DNA of 64,000 nt from Lateolabrax maculatus (Eukaryota; Chordata; Actinopteri; Acropomatiformes; Lateolabracidae). This document shows positions 8,491 through 19,925 of the stretch, piece after piece; within the stretch, counting starts at the first letter, position 1, and the number at the start of each line of letters is the position of its first letter. The position numbers and the translations under genes are program-made. The stretch lies in assembly GCA_031216445.1 (NCBI GenBank), contig CM062202.1, positions 17,604,001 to 17,668,000 of the forward strand, read 5' to 3'. The notes under the pieces are model-generated. The model did not search any database and was not told where the DNA came from. It worked only from the letters and a program-made list of their open reading frames with translations.

Positions 8491-11205
8491 ATGCTGTGGG
8501 TTACCTTGCTGAGCACCATAGCCTTAGGATGGACCACCCCGATCCCACTGCTGGAGGACTCCGAGGAGATCGACGAGCCCTGCTTCGAGCCCTGCTACTG
8601 CGAGGTCAAAGAGGGCATCTTCCACGTCCACTGTGACAGTAAAGGATTTACAAATGTCAGCCAGATCTCCCAGATATGGAGTCGGCCTTTCAAGCTCAAT
8701 CTGCAGAGAAACTCCATGAGGAAGCTTTACTTTAACAGCTTCCTGCATCTCAACAATGCCATATCCATTAATCTGGGTAATAACGCCTTGCAAGATATCC
8801 ACGCTGGAGCATTCAACGGCTTAGGAATACTCAAACGGCTGTTCCTACATGAAAACAAACTAGAAGTTTTCCGGAATGACACTTTTCTGGGGTTGGAGAG
8901 TTTAGAGTATCTCCAGGCGGACTACAATGTTATCAAACGGATTGAAAGTGGCGCATTCAGGCACCTTCACAAATTGAGAGTGCTCATACTAAATGACAAT
9001 CTGATCCCTGTGCTCCCAAATTATCTATTCCGGTCTGTGTCACTCACACATCTGGACCTGAGAGGAAACAGACTAAAGACATTGCCGTATAAGGGCATGC
9101 TGGAGTACGTCGGGAGGAGCCTAATGGAAATCCAGCTGGAAGAGAACCCCTGGAACTGTGTGTGTGAGATTGTCCAGTTAAAAACATGGCTGGAGAGAAT
9201 CCCTTATACAGCTCTGGTTGGTGAGATCACGTGCGAGTACCCATTCCACTTACACGGGAAAGACTTACGGGAAATCAAGCGCAGTGAGCTCTGTCCACTG
9301 CTCTCCGATGCAGAGATTGAGGCCAAGCTGGGAATTCCCCGGGTCCCATTCAGCAACGAGAACACATGGCCTACTAAACCTTCCTCCATGCTCTCCTCCT
9401 TTCACAACACAGCCTCTTCTGTGGAATACAAGGAAAGAGTTGTCAAGCCTACCAAACGACCTCGGCCCACAAAGAACCCCCCAACCCCTCGTAGCATCTA
9501 CCCAGGCATGAACCAGCCCCCCATTGCTGGCTACCAAACAAGGCCTCCCATCCCAATAATTTGTCCAGCTGGATGTACTTGCAACCTCCACATCAACGAC
9601 CTGGGGCTAACAGTGAACTGTAAAGAGAAAGGCTTTCACAACATCTCTGAGCTCTTGCCTCGGCCCCTCAATGCCAAGAAATTGTATCTCAGTGGGAACC
9701 TAATACAGAAAATATACCGCTCTGATTTCTGGAACTTCTCAAGTTTGGATTTACTGCACCTAGGGAATAATCGGATATCCTACGTCCAGGAGGGCGCCTT
9801 TATCAACCTGCCAAACTTGAAAAGTTTATATCTGAACGGGAATGACATTGAGAGACTCACCCCTGGGATGTTTCGGGGGCTTCAGATGTTGAGTTATCTT
9901 TACTTTGAGTATAATGTCATACGTGAGATACAACCTAACTCCTTCTCCCTAATGCCCAACCTCCAGCTGGCTTTCCTCAATGACAACCTGTTACGCTCTC
10001 TCCCCACTGATGCCTTTGCTGGCACCAACCTTGCACGCCTCAACCTCCGCAACAACTACTTCCTCTCCCTGCCTGTGCGCGGCGTTCTGGAGCATCTGAC
10101 CTCCATTGTTCAGATTGATCTCCATCAGAACCCCTGGGACTGCTCCTGTGATATCATCCCCCTCAAGCAGTGGGTGGAAAAGCTCTCCTCTGTCATTGTG
10201 GTTGGAGATGTCATCTGCAAGACACCGGAGTTTGCTTTTGGGAAGGACCTGCGTTCACTAGAGGTTGAAGTCATCTGTCCTGAGCTTAAGTATTCTTCAG
10301 GCCCCTCGCCGGCCCTGCCTGGTGGGGATGACCTCACAACAGGGAGCTCCGATGTGGGGGAGGCAGGTGGGAGAGGGGCTGTCCCACTGTCTGTCCTCAT
10401 CCTCAGCCTACTCATCCTCTTCATCTCTGCTGTGTTTGTGGCTGCCGGGCTTTTCGCCTTTGTTCTTCGTCGCAGGAAGAAGATGCCCTTCCGGAAACGC
10501 TCTGAGGTAGATCTGACAGGGATCCAAATGCAATGCAGGATTTTTGAGGACCCACCGAGGCAGAGTTGTGCCGGTAACACCGGCACACCAGAGAAACCGA
10601 CGCCCAGTTTGCACACACACACTCACACTAGTCACACACATGCCCATGGTCACGTTTATGATTACATCCCCCACCCTGTGACTCAGATGTGTAACAACCC
10701 CATCTATAAGCCTAGAGAGGGGGAGATAGCAGAGGAAGACAGAGTGCAGTTTTCAGAGAAGAAAGACAATGGCAGCAGTAGCAACAGCAACTACAGAACC
10801 TTGTTAGAGAAAGAGAGAGAGTGGACCTTGGCCGTCTCCAACTCTCAACTCAACACCATCGTCACAGTCAACCACACCACGGCTGACATGGCAGGATTTC
10901 ATGAGAATGGAGGGCTCTGCCCTACAGTAATTGACAGTCAGAGGCCCACACCAACAGTGGGCTTTGTAGACTGTTTGTATGGGACAGTACCCAAACTAAA
11001 GGACATGCATGTGGCGCATGCGCACCCCCCAGGCATGCAGTACCCGGATTTGCAGCAGGATGCACGGCTGAAGGAGACATTGCTTTTCACGGCGGGGAAA
11101 GGCTGCTACCCCGACCCGTCCCAAAGCGATTACCTCGAGTTAAGGGCCAAACTTCAAACCAAGCCGGATTACCTCGAAGTCTTGGAAAAATCTTACCGGT
11201 TTTAA
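8491..11205 (+). CDS. slitrk3: SLIT and NTRK-like family member 3 (SLITRK3), synaptic adhesion receptor
   Basis: This is an intact single-exon frame of 904 aa ending in TAA. SLITRK proteins are type I postsynaptic adhesion molecules; SLITRK3 binds presynaptic receptor phosphatase PTP-delta and promotes inhibitory synapses. Order of parts: signal peptide (about 1-19, MLWVTLLSTIALGW); cysteine cap and leucine-rich repeats ending in a C-terminal cap at about 219-270 (NPWNC); a Pro/Thr-rich linker; a second cap starting at Cys358 (CPAGCTC), repeats, and a cap at about 547-598 (NPWDC); a transmembrane helix at about 632-659 followed by RRRKK; and a cytoplasmic tail ending in YLEVLEKSYRF. The near-identity with mammalian SLITRK3 across both repeat blocks, the VYDYIPHPVTQMCNNPIYK motif and the C terminus separates it from other SLITRKs. 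The start at 8491 has A at -3 and is followed by the conserved signal peptide. Mammalian SLITRK3 begins 13 residues further upstream and has a longer, glycine-rich tail (977 aa). Confidence 0.96.
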   Translation: MLWVTLLSTIALGWTTPIPLLEDSEEIDEPCFEPCYCEVKEGIFHVHCDSKGFTNVSQISQIWSRPFKLNLQRNSMRKLYFNSFLHLNNAISINLGNNALQDIHAGAFNGLGILKRLFLHENKLEVFRNDTFLGLESLEYLQADYNVIKRIESGAFRHLHKLRVLILNDNLIPVLPNYLFRSVSLTHLDLRGNRLKTLPYKGMLEYVGRSLMEIQLEENPWNCVCEIVQLKTWLERIPYTALVGEITCEYPFHLHGKDLREIKRSELCPLLSDAEIEAKLGIPRVPFSNENTWPTKPSSMLSSFHNTASSVEYKERVVKPTKRPRPTKNPPTPRSIYPGMNQPPIAGYQTRPPIPIICPAGCTCNLHINDLGLTVNCKEKGFHNISELLPRPLNAKKLYLSGNLIQKIYRSDFWNFSSLDLLHLGNNRISYVQEGAFINLPNLKSLYLNGNDIERLTPGMFRGLQMLSYLYFEYNVIREIQPNSFSLMPNLQLAFLNDNLLRSLPTDAFAGTNLARLNLRNNYFLSLPVRGVLEHLTSIVQIDLHQNPWDCSCDIIPLKQWVEKLSSVIVVGDVICKTPEFAFGKDLRSLEVEVICPELKYSSGPSPALPGGDDLTTGSSDVGEAGGRGAVPLSVLILSLLILFISAVFVAAGLFAFVLRRRKKMPFRKRSEVDLTGIQMQCRIFEDPPRQSCAGNTGTPEKPTPSLHTHTHTSHTHAHGHVYDYIPHPVTQMCNNPIYKPREGEIAEEDRVQFSEKKDNGSSSNSNYRTLLEKEREWTLAVSNSQLNTIVTVNHTTADMAGFHENGGLCPTVIDSQRPTPTVGFVDCLYGTVPKLKDMHVAHAHPPGMQYPDLQQDARLKETLLFTAGKGCYPDPSQSDYLELRAKLQTKPDYLEVLEKSYRF
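10612..10653 (+). repeat. CA-rich coding repeat giving a His-Thr tract in SLITRK3
   Basis: Alternating CA sequence in frame encodes HTHTHTSHTHAHGH (residues about 708-721) in the cytoplasmic tail, just before the conserved VYDYIPHP motif. Mammalian SLITRK3 has a glycine-rich stretch in this area instead, so the tract appears to be a lineage-specific microsatellite expansion kept in frame. Confidence 0.8.
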
Positions 11206-12268
11206 CATCTCTAGCCCATGGAGAAAAAAAACAAAAAAAAACAACACAAAATCAACACATTCACTTTGCCACCCTCAAAACAAAATCACCCAAAACCAAT
11301 ATCAAGAAAATAAACTTGAAAAAGCAGCATGATATAAAATAAAATATTATATTACAGTTACAACAAAGTTTCCCCCCCAAATCACTTTGGAGGAGAGGCC
11401 ATTCTCAGATATTTCAATGAAGTGCCTTTTTTTCAGAGTAGCCAGCAATGTCAACAGCCGTTATTTTTATAATATATAAATATCTCTATATGCCCAACAG
11501 AGAGCAAAAGAGGAACGAGAGGGGCACCGGGGAATAAAACATAGAAAACATCCTAAAATACATCTGTCACTAAAACCCCTTTTTATGGAGTTACCATGAT
11601 GTGCAAGACGCACGGGAGCTGGACGTCTCCCTGACTTGGGGGTTCTCTTTCGGTCTCTTTTACCCCTGACTAGGATGTACAAACACCCGGAGGCCGTGCA
11701 CATAATGTTTGTAGGAAATGATCGAAAGAGAGAAAAAATACATATATTAAAATGAACTGCAGTTTGCTGCATGCACTCGCTTCAGTGCAGGAAGCGAGGG
11801 GATTTACTCAGAACTATCACATCACATTATGAACAGAGATACTGCAACGCATTTACAGTTCAGTGTTCTATTTAATTTTTATATCTTATTAATATGGTTA
11901 TTACTATTAATGAGGACTTCTGTCTATATCAGGGTGCTTCTCGTAAAAAGGACGCGCCTACGTACGGATGGTAAAACATTTGTGAATATTATTATAAGAC
12001 AACGCTCAAGGTTTTCTGGATATTTCCACGCACTTTGTTGACCCCCCCTTCCCCTCCATTGCTTCTGGATTCCCCATTGTCACCCACTAACGGCTTTGTA
12101 GGAAGCACTTTTAATGTTTTCTCTCTCACAAAGATTTGAAGAAAAATGTGCATATATTTATTCTGTAATTTCAGTGAAGAATTTAATTGTAAAGGTAATG
12201 TTAAATCAATGTATAGTGATTATGCGTCTGGTATAGCCTTCTTAATAAAAACAAACTCTTCAATCAAA
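11206..12268 (+). other. Probable slitrk3 3' UTR
   Basis: AT-rich noncoding sequence follows the stop codon and runs to a polyadenylation signal at 12244. It contains A-rich and AU-rich stretches (11220-11360, about 12140-12190). An earlier AATAAA at 11309-11314 could give a short alternative 3' end. The exact cleavage site cannot be seen; I place it 15-20 bases after the signal. Confidence 0.55.
12244..12249 (+). terminator. Polyadenylation signal of slitrk3
   Basis: Canonical AATAAA is followed about 45 bases later by a GT-rich element (CTGTGTGTGG, about 12297-12306), the usual arrangement for cleavage and polyadenylation. It lies 1.04 kb past the slitrk3 stop codon. Confidence 0.6.
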
Positions 12269-12909
12269 TGATGAAAGGGTTGATGCCACGGGAACCTGTG
12301 TGTGGAGCACTATTGACAGGCTGTGTATTTGGTGTCTTGTTGAAATGGCATGTCGAAGCTGTGGCCAACCATCATGAGTTAATGCTGCTGGAGATGGAAG
12401 AATAGCTACTGAACCAATAGAGTGCCAGACAGGAATGTAGTGGAGGGCAATAACATTTAAACTTAGTTCAGCTCCTTATTTTTTTCGGATTAGAAACAAA
12501 TTAATTTAAGTTAAAGGGGAAAGGGGTGTGTTATTTTTATGGGAAATATAATCGCTTTTTCTGTCGATTAGTAGTTTGTCCTAGGATCTTCACCTGCTGG
12601 ATATCATAGTGCAGAATTTTTATTTGCCACTACATTACTGGTTCTAGTTGGGTGTAATCTGAAGGTAAAATATACGGAAAATGCGATGCCAGAACAAGTC
12701 AAGTGAATGCTGCTGGTTTGAAGTGGATGATATCACAGTATATACCAAATCAGTGAGGAACGCTGCAATTTTAGTTATCTAAACGGGTATTGTTGATGTA
12801 GGCTAATAAAGAGTCATTTAGAGGGTGTGAAAACGTGACTGGAAGTCGCTCTTTGAATTTGCGCATCTTATTTCTCTGACTCCCTCCAAAGTAGCAGAGT
12901 GGATTCAGT

Positions 12910-12923
12910 CCACTGGAGGGCGA
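12910..12923 (+). promoter_or_regulatory. CTCF-like site downstream of slitrk3
   Basis: CCACTGGAGGGCGA matches the core CTCF consensus CCACYAGRKGGCRS at 12 of 14 positions. It lies about 650 bases beyond the slitrk3 polyadenylation signal, a plausible place for a boundary between a neuronal and an intestinal gene. Short-motif evidence only. Confidence 0.35.
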
Positions 12924-15900
12924 TAAAAAGGCGTTCAGATTCATTGGGCATTTAGTAGATTGGATGCAGTTACAGTATAATGTAATGCACAAAATAAATG
13001 CTTATCCTAAAAAGGTCATCAAGTCTCGTATTCAGTAAGAATTATTTTCTAAAATGTTTATATATCAAACCTACAAATGGCATAAGATAATTTTATTAAT
13101 TTCAGTGCAGTTTCATCTGTTTCATGTTTTTCTTTTTCTTGCTTTATTTCAACCAATTGTTTTGAAAATGGCAGAATAAAGCAGGTCACTGTAGTTGTGG
13201 AAAATTATTTTCAAAAAAGGAAAAACATTCTTCAAAGAGCTGATCAATGCTTTTACACAATGGTATTTTAATTTTTGGATCGTTGATTACTGACATTTTT
13301 GCATTATAAGGAGTGGGAAATTAATCCTCAATAGTCTCTTCCACAGCAAATATTAATTGCTTAACCTTTTTGCTGTGCCATTTTTGATATTTTATACTTC
13401 CCAGTCTTAGCCTGATTCTTTTTTCGGGACCAAATAGTTCAAGCAGACAAAAACCAAGGTTGAAGCAGCTGTGGAGTAAATATGGCGTTACAGTTCACAT
13501 CATCATAGTGCTATTTCTTTTTTCTCTTTCCTAAGGTGGAATTTTAATTTGGGAAAAATATGATGCAATCTTGATGTCTATAAATTTGTGAATATCTATG
13601 GAAAGGAGGGTGCTTTTCTGTTTTGTTTTAAAATGGGCATGATATGCAATTTGCTTTGATTTCAATAGGTTTACTAGGAGTGGTGATCCTGAGTTGCAAT
13701 TGGGTGTTATAGTTTCTCATACGTGTCAGCTTACACTAAGTGGAAGATATGTAGCAAACCACATACTTCCCTATTAAATGGGAAGGCCCTTAGCTAGTTT
13801 AGTCTAGTCATCTCCAGTATTGATCATCAATGATCCAGTCTATAAGCTTGCGTAATATGAAACATTTTACCTTGTGTTGTATTCATTGTTTCATTATTTT
13901 GACATTTACTGTTGCTCAAATGAATGGAGGTCACCTCCATATAAAGCCTTTGTAAGCATGGTAGCATTACGTCCAGGCCTTTGTTTTCTACTCGCAGAAG
14001 GTTTCACAATGCTGTACCCCCATGTTCTGCTGCTCCACATCATTTGTCTGCTCTTTTTTTTTTTTTTTTTTTTTTACTTTATCACTTATATACACAAACA
14101 CACACACTCACACCCACAGAAACAAGCACACACACACCAACACACACACACATACAGCCTTCCTTTCCCTGACCACGAGGTCAGCATTTTCAGTGTGCAC
14201 TCAGTTTGATTAAAAACATAATGCATTACTCTGTTAACCCCAACCCTCACCATCACCCCCACCCCTAAATGAATAAATAAATAAAGTTTTGGGATCATTG
14301 ATGATTTTGCTGTAGTCCCATATCTTGGTAACCTCCTTGGTATCCTCCACCCCTGTCACCCACCCCACCACAATATTTCACAAATGAGTGCTGGGCTTTG
14401 TCCCATTATCCCATGCTGAGTGGTTTTATCCCAATAAATCCTCTTGTTATCCTGCACTAATATCTCCAAGTGATTTCATACTTTGGTGGAATATTAGATA
14501 TGGGCAACCAACGGGATTGAAGGTTGGCTAAATGTTTCTTTTTTTTGTGAAATGTAAACATGCAATGCTTATTTGAATCTTTCCTTATTATGTCAGTGAT
14601 ATTTGAATTTCGCAGTGGAGTTAACCTTTCCTTCAACATCTCTCGAGGTTTGTACGTTGGCAAGACTTCAGCACGGTAAATGCAGTGTGTGCCATTCTTT
14701 CTGTCCTTGGATTTCTCTGTGTCTCTCTCCCTACAACTTCTTTTTTTCTGTCTTTCTCTCCCTCTCTATTTTTTTGTCTTTCTTTCTGCCGTCATGCTGA
14801 GTTTCTATTGTGATCTAGCTTGTGTCTCTATTCTTAAACTGGGCTTTGGCTGGTGTTTCAGTTTACATTATGCCTAGGTCTGTGTTCAGTTAAGGTTATA
14901 TTTATCTCCATTTTAAAACCTTCAGACTGTCTTCTAACTTATGTGGAAACAAAATGTCTAACTTGGCTCTCTTGAACACTCTTGACCCTTCAATACTTTG
15001 AAATAACCCACATACTTTAATTAGCTGTGTCATGCATTTCCTACACCCTAGCTTTATGCACTACTTACTTTAAGATATATTTTGTGCTGGGTTGATTGAT
15101 TGTTTACTGGCACAGCTACACTGATGAAGCGATCCAAACTACAATAAGACTACGCCGTGAATGTTTTGCGAGGCTTTTCTCCTGACTTGGTTTGGCTCTT
15201 CGTGTAGTTTAGTTAGACTGTAAGAATACTTGGCACACTTAATTCAGGGATTTATCAAAAAGTCTTATTTGAACATAATGCAGAATATAATGCTTATTAA
15301 CAGACACGCAATGTCACATCAGTTGGCAGATTTAAACCTTAACCGTGAAATAGTTGTTTCAAGTTCTTCTTTAAAAGATATGACATATTATAAGCCTACT
15401 AGAAAAGCTTCTGTAGGCTCTCAAACCAGCTCAGAATTCACTCTAGCCTTTTGCTGTCACTACATATAAGTGCATATTTTTTCGTGTTGAGTGGAGGCGG
15501 TAACCTGGATGTGACAGTGTGGATTACAGGTAGACTTTTTAAGTGGTCCCCAGGGATGTGGTATCATGTGTGTTGTGGTGTTATATTTTCCTCCTCTCCT
15601 TTGGCATTTTTGCTCAGGATATTTCTGGGCCTCTGGCTGTTGTTTGGCTGGTAGGTGCCTGCACTGCGAAGTGGAAGAAGGGGGCTGTCAGTTTTCAGTG
15701 CATCTATGCGTGTCTGCGCATGAATGTGCATGCTTGTGCTATGTGAGAGAGAGAGGGAATAGGAGATAGAAAGATGTATAAGATGTATAAGCCTAGCTGT
15801 CGTTGTGGTGGCTACATGTTTGCTATGTCCTTCTGTTCTCTTGTTTCTCTCTGCTCTATTAATGTCTGTTTGTTGATGGGTATTTGAGAGTCTTAATTAG

Positions 15901-16779
15901 CCCAGCCATGATTCGGGATGGCAGCACAGAATGAATAGCAAGAGGAATAAAAAATGGGAGGAAGGGATCAGTTTGAGAGCACTATTGATGGGAGGGAGAG
16001 CACAGACAAGCGGCTTAGGGAAGGGTGAGAGAACATGGAGTTGTCAGTAGAGGATTGTGAAGGATGTGCCACTTAGAGAAAGTAGGGATTCTTTTTGCTC
16101 TTTTGTCACTGAAAGAAGCTGTAATTGTCCAATTAACCAAACATAGAGTCCAAAGCAGGGAGAGCATGTTATGAAGGGACTGAGAGAGGCCACTTATATG
16201 TTGCACTGTGTGTGTGTGTGTGTGTGTGTGAGTGACAGTGTGTGTGTGTGTGTTTGTGTGTCTGTGTGGTGTGTGATATGCTTTCTCCGTTTGGGAAACA
16301 GGGAATTATCTCTGGTTTGCTGAAAAAGCCAATCTGTCTCTGACCATGGTGCTGAAGTTGCAGTATACTGCAGGTGCTGCATAAAGAAAGGCACGTTCCA
16401 CTTTTTGTGCCTGCGTGTGTGTTTGTGTGTGGTTCGAAATGTGGTGAAGGCTCTCTCGCCTGTGTGTGTGCATGCATCTAGGAGCTTACTTGAGTTTTTG
16501 TGTGATTATGCTGATGGCTCAACTTACTTCTGGTTATAGAATAAAGTGCTCTGTATATTTTAGTGCAAAAACAGAGCCTGGCCATTATAGATGTACTTAT
16601 TTCAAAGGAGAGTACAGTGTTTTTGCAATATACTACATTACTAGTAGTGCCATACTGTATATTGCAGCAACCACTCCATTTGGTTCAGTTTCCTTAGTCC
16701 TGAGATCATGAAAAAGCCTTCAAGACATCACTCGACTGTGCTGCAGTGCAGGAGCTCGACTGACCCAGTATGTTGAAAG

Positions 16780-16822
16780 AGAGCGAGAGAGAGAGAGAGA
16801 GAGAAAGAAAGAGAGAGCGAGA
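16780..16822. repeat. (GA)n-rich purine tract
   Basis: Interrupted GA/GAAA repeat. Confidence 0.75.
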
Positions 16823-17729
16823 GAAAAGAGGGTGCAAGGAGAGTTGGAGTGAGAGTGTAAAAGAGAGAGGGTGATTCTCAACCCCTCTGCTACTTCTGCT
16901 GCCGTCTGTGCAGTAAAACTCTGCATACGTATTGTTTGCCTAGTGAGTTTTGGGTCCCTGGAGATTGTGGCCCTCTCTCCTGTCTAAAAAATGCTGCAAG
17001 TTTGGGAAAAGTTGCAGTCATTTGTGCTGCTCAGCAGTGTGCTACAGTTATAGCTTCAGTGTGTAAGAAAGATTAGCAGTTTGTGTCGTTAACACTCATT
17101 TCAGGGAAAGGGAGGGGAGAAGCAGAGGAATAATATCATAAAAAAAAAAAAAAATGGAGCATATTGTCCCAGGCTGGTGTTCTGAATAGCCCATCTCTGT
17201 CTTTGTTCCGCAGTGTGGGGCCTACTTTGTGCTTTAGATTGGCCTGTGGTGAAATTCCTGAGGACCCTTCTTCTTCTTATCCTTGTTCTTCTTCTAGAAT
17301 TCTGCATTCAGACAGCAATGATGTTGGCCACTTATTATTTTTCCGTGTAACCATTACAAAGGAGGTGACATTTGCACAGAGTCAATCATCTGTATCCTCC
17401 CCTGACTTCTAGTTTCATATTTTTCTCTTCAGTTTTTTCCCCTCTATGGCACTTTTGAGGGTTTTTTTAACCCTCCTTCTCTTTACACTTGTTTGTCTTT
17501 CCCATCCATTATTCTGCCCCTCCATCCGTACATCTACCCATCCATGTATCTTTTATTTATTACACGGACAAACAGCCAACTGTTGACCTGTTGACCTTGC
17601 TGCTAGTCTGTATGTTGTGCTCGGCTAGGTAATATTCCACTGACACTAGTTTAGTTCAGTCATGTATCCTGTGCTTTGCTTTAGCTGACACAATACAACT
17701 GCTTTTGCAGCTAGTCTCCAGGGATGAGG

Positions 17730-17842
17730 CTGTGTCTGTGTGTTCATCGGTGTGTGTTTGTGTTTGTGTGTTTGTGTGTGTGGGTGTGTGTTTGTGTGTG
17801 TGGGTGGGTGTTTGTGTGTGTGGGTGGGTGTGTGTGTGTGTG
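17730..17842. repeat. Compound GT repeat with GTTTGT and GGGTGT variants
   Basis: Imperfect GT array in which TTTG and GGTG variant blocks recur, suggesting growth by duplication of longer units. Confidence 0.8.
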
Positions 17843-18353
17843 TTAGCCAGGTGCATTGCTTTTTAGAGAGTGCTCCATCACATCTACAAGTGACCCGGGA
17901 GAATGGGCCAAACTGGTTGAAATAAGAGTCTGATATCTTAGTAACAGAATAAGCCCACTTTCAGTGTTTCTTTTTTACATCCAAGGTATTGAGTCTCTGT
18001 TGTTAAAAGGCTGCTATTTGTTGTGTTGCTGGCAAAGAAATTCACAGCAAAATGGTATGCAAAATATCATTTTGAAGATAAGCCTATTGACTTTATTTGA
18101 TTACAGTGATTGTAATTGAGTCTCTAGAGACAGGTTTAAACATTTAAACTATTTTTGTGCATGTGGATTTCCTTTTTTTTTTTTTCTTGTTCTTTAAATT
18201 AAAAAGGTTTTTTTAAGGCATCTAAAATCAGCCTGAATTCTACGAGGTCTTATAAGTTCAAGATAAAGGAGACTGGTGTCTCTTTTGTGCCTGTGTGTAG
18301 TGGTTTGACATTCAGCTGCTCTACTCAGACACTGAATGGTTTAGTTGGCCAAG

Positions 18354-18369
18354 GCCACCAGCTGGTGGC
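18354..18369. promoter_or_regulatory. 16-base perfect palindrome around an E-box
   Basis: GCCACCAGCTGGTGGC reads identically on both strands and is centred on the E-box CAGCTG, the type of site bound by basic helix-loop-helix dimers. Partial GGCC/GGTGGCTGG copies flank it. Function is not established. Confidence 0.35.
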
Positions 18370-19146
18370 TGGTGTAGCTGATGTGCCTAGTTGTTTAAAG
18401 TGTACAGAGTTTTTTTGAAACAGTGCTTAAAAAACAGCTTTCTCTGGGTAGAAATGTTTGGTATACAGAGATTTAGCTAAAGCAAGATCTGGTAGCTGAT
18501 GATGTAAAAATAAAAGTAAAGTGTGTGTTAAATGTATGCCAATGAAACGAGCCTTGAATAGTGTAATGTAAATGGATGTGCCAGCACACTTTACAAGTGT
18601 GACATTGGGATTGTGAATGAAGAGGAAAAGAAATAAAAGGGAAGCCAAAGTGGTTACTGAGGAAGAGACGATGAGGAGAGAAAGAGGGGAAGTAGAGATG
18701 AAGGTAGTGGGCAGGGTCTCTCCTGTTCTGTTCTTTGTCAGTACAGACTAGTCAATCTGTGTGGTGCACTCATTGGCTGCTCAGGCGATTTGTGTGCTTG
18801 CGGATGGAACAACCTACATTGATGTTTAAAAAATGCAGCACAGAGTACAGCAAAGTACATTTCGATGTGACATAAATGATTCATGGTTTTAGCAAGGTCA
18901 AGATGATGCAAAGCTTAATTTATGAGGTCAAATGAAGTGTAATGTCATATCCTACCTTGGACTATGTAAATATTGTACTTTTATACTGTACATGGTTATG
19001 CATGTGAGTAAAATATGTGGGTATTTGCTTGTACTCACACAATTCTACTCACAGCAGGTTATAGCAGACTTTTATGTAGAATTGTATTTGTATTTCTTAC
19101 AGTGCATATCACCTCTGTTCATGTACGTGGGTTTGTGGGTGTGTGT

Positions 19147-19177
<31 letters not shown>

Positions 19178-19889
19178 GTGTATGTGTGTGTGTGTTGCTG
19201 GCTCTGGCTGTTCGATCAGCTTGCTGACTCACATTAGCCCCACACTATGGTAGAAATCCAAAGAGAGGGCAAGTGGAGCAGGAGGAAGCAACGGAGGATA
19301 AAGAAGAAGGCAAGAGTGATTTAGGACATATGGCAAAAGCCAAAAGGGGCCACAGGTGCACATAACAGGAACAAGAATTGTGCAAAGACACCCAGTCGTG
19401 ATTGCTTTTTGTTTATATTAATTACAGATACATTCAGGGTGGGTCACAGATCCAAAATCAAAATTTTCTGTGTTGCTTAGCTGTTCAAATGTAAAATATG
19501 TGTCTTTTTTCTTGTATTTACAAATATGACTGATGTAAAAAAAAGCCTTTAACAACATCATCAAATGCTACACACTAAGGGTCATCTAGTTTTAGATGGT
19601 GTTTTAAAAGATAGAAGACTAAGGGTTGTGTTTTAATTTGGGGTCATCGGACGAGACTTCAGCTAACTAACCAGATTCGACCTTTAAAAAAAAAACACAT
19701 TGCGTGTGTGAATGTGAGAGAAGACAGTCACTGACTCCAAGTCCACCAAGACAGACCACTAGTGTGTGTCCTCGTCCACTGACCTGATGTTAGCCAAACA
19801 TTTCTGCTCTGTTAGAGAGAGTAATGATGCGTTATGTCTCTCTACACTGTATGTTTGTATGGCCGCGACTGTGTTTCTGTGTATACGAT

Positions 19890-19925
<36 letters not shown>

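Larger units (their letters stand above)
12270..18350. other. Intergenic DNA, slitrk3 to si, first part
   Basis: No gene is supported. The sequence is AT-rich, with microsatellites at about 14055-14155 (T run then CA-rich), 16206-16260 (GT), 16780-16822 (GA) and 17730-17842 (GT with GTTT/GGGT variants). Open frames of 60-110 codons here are either low-complexity or lack any recognisable domain. Confidence 0.6.
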
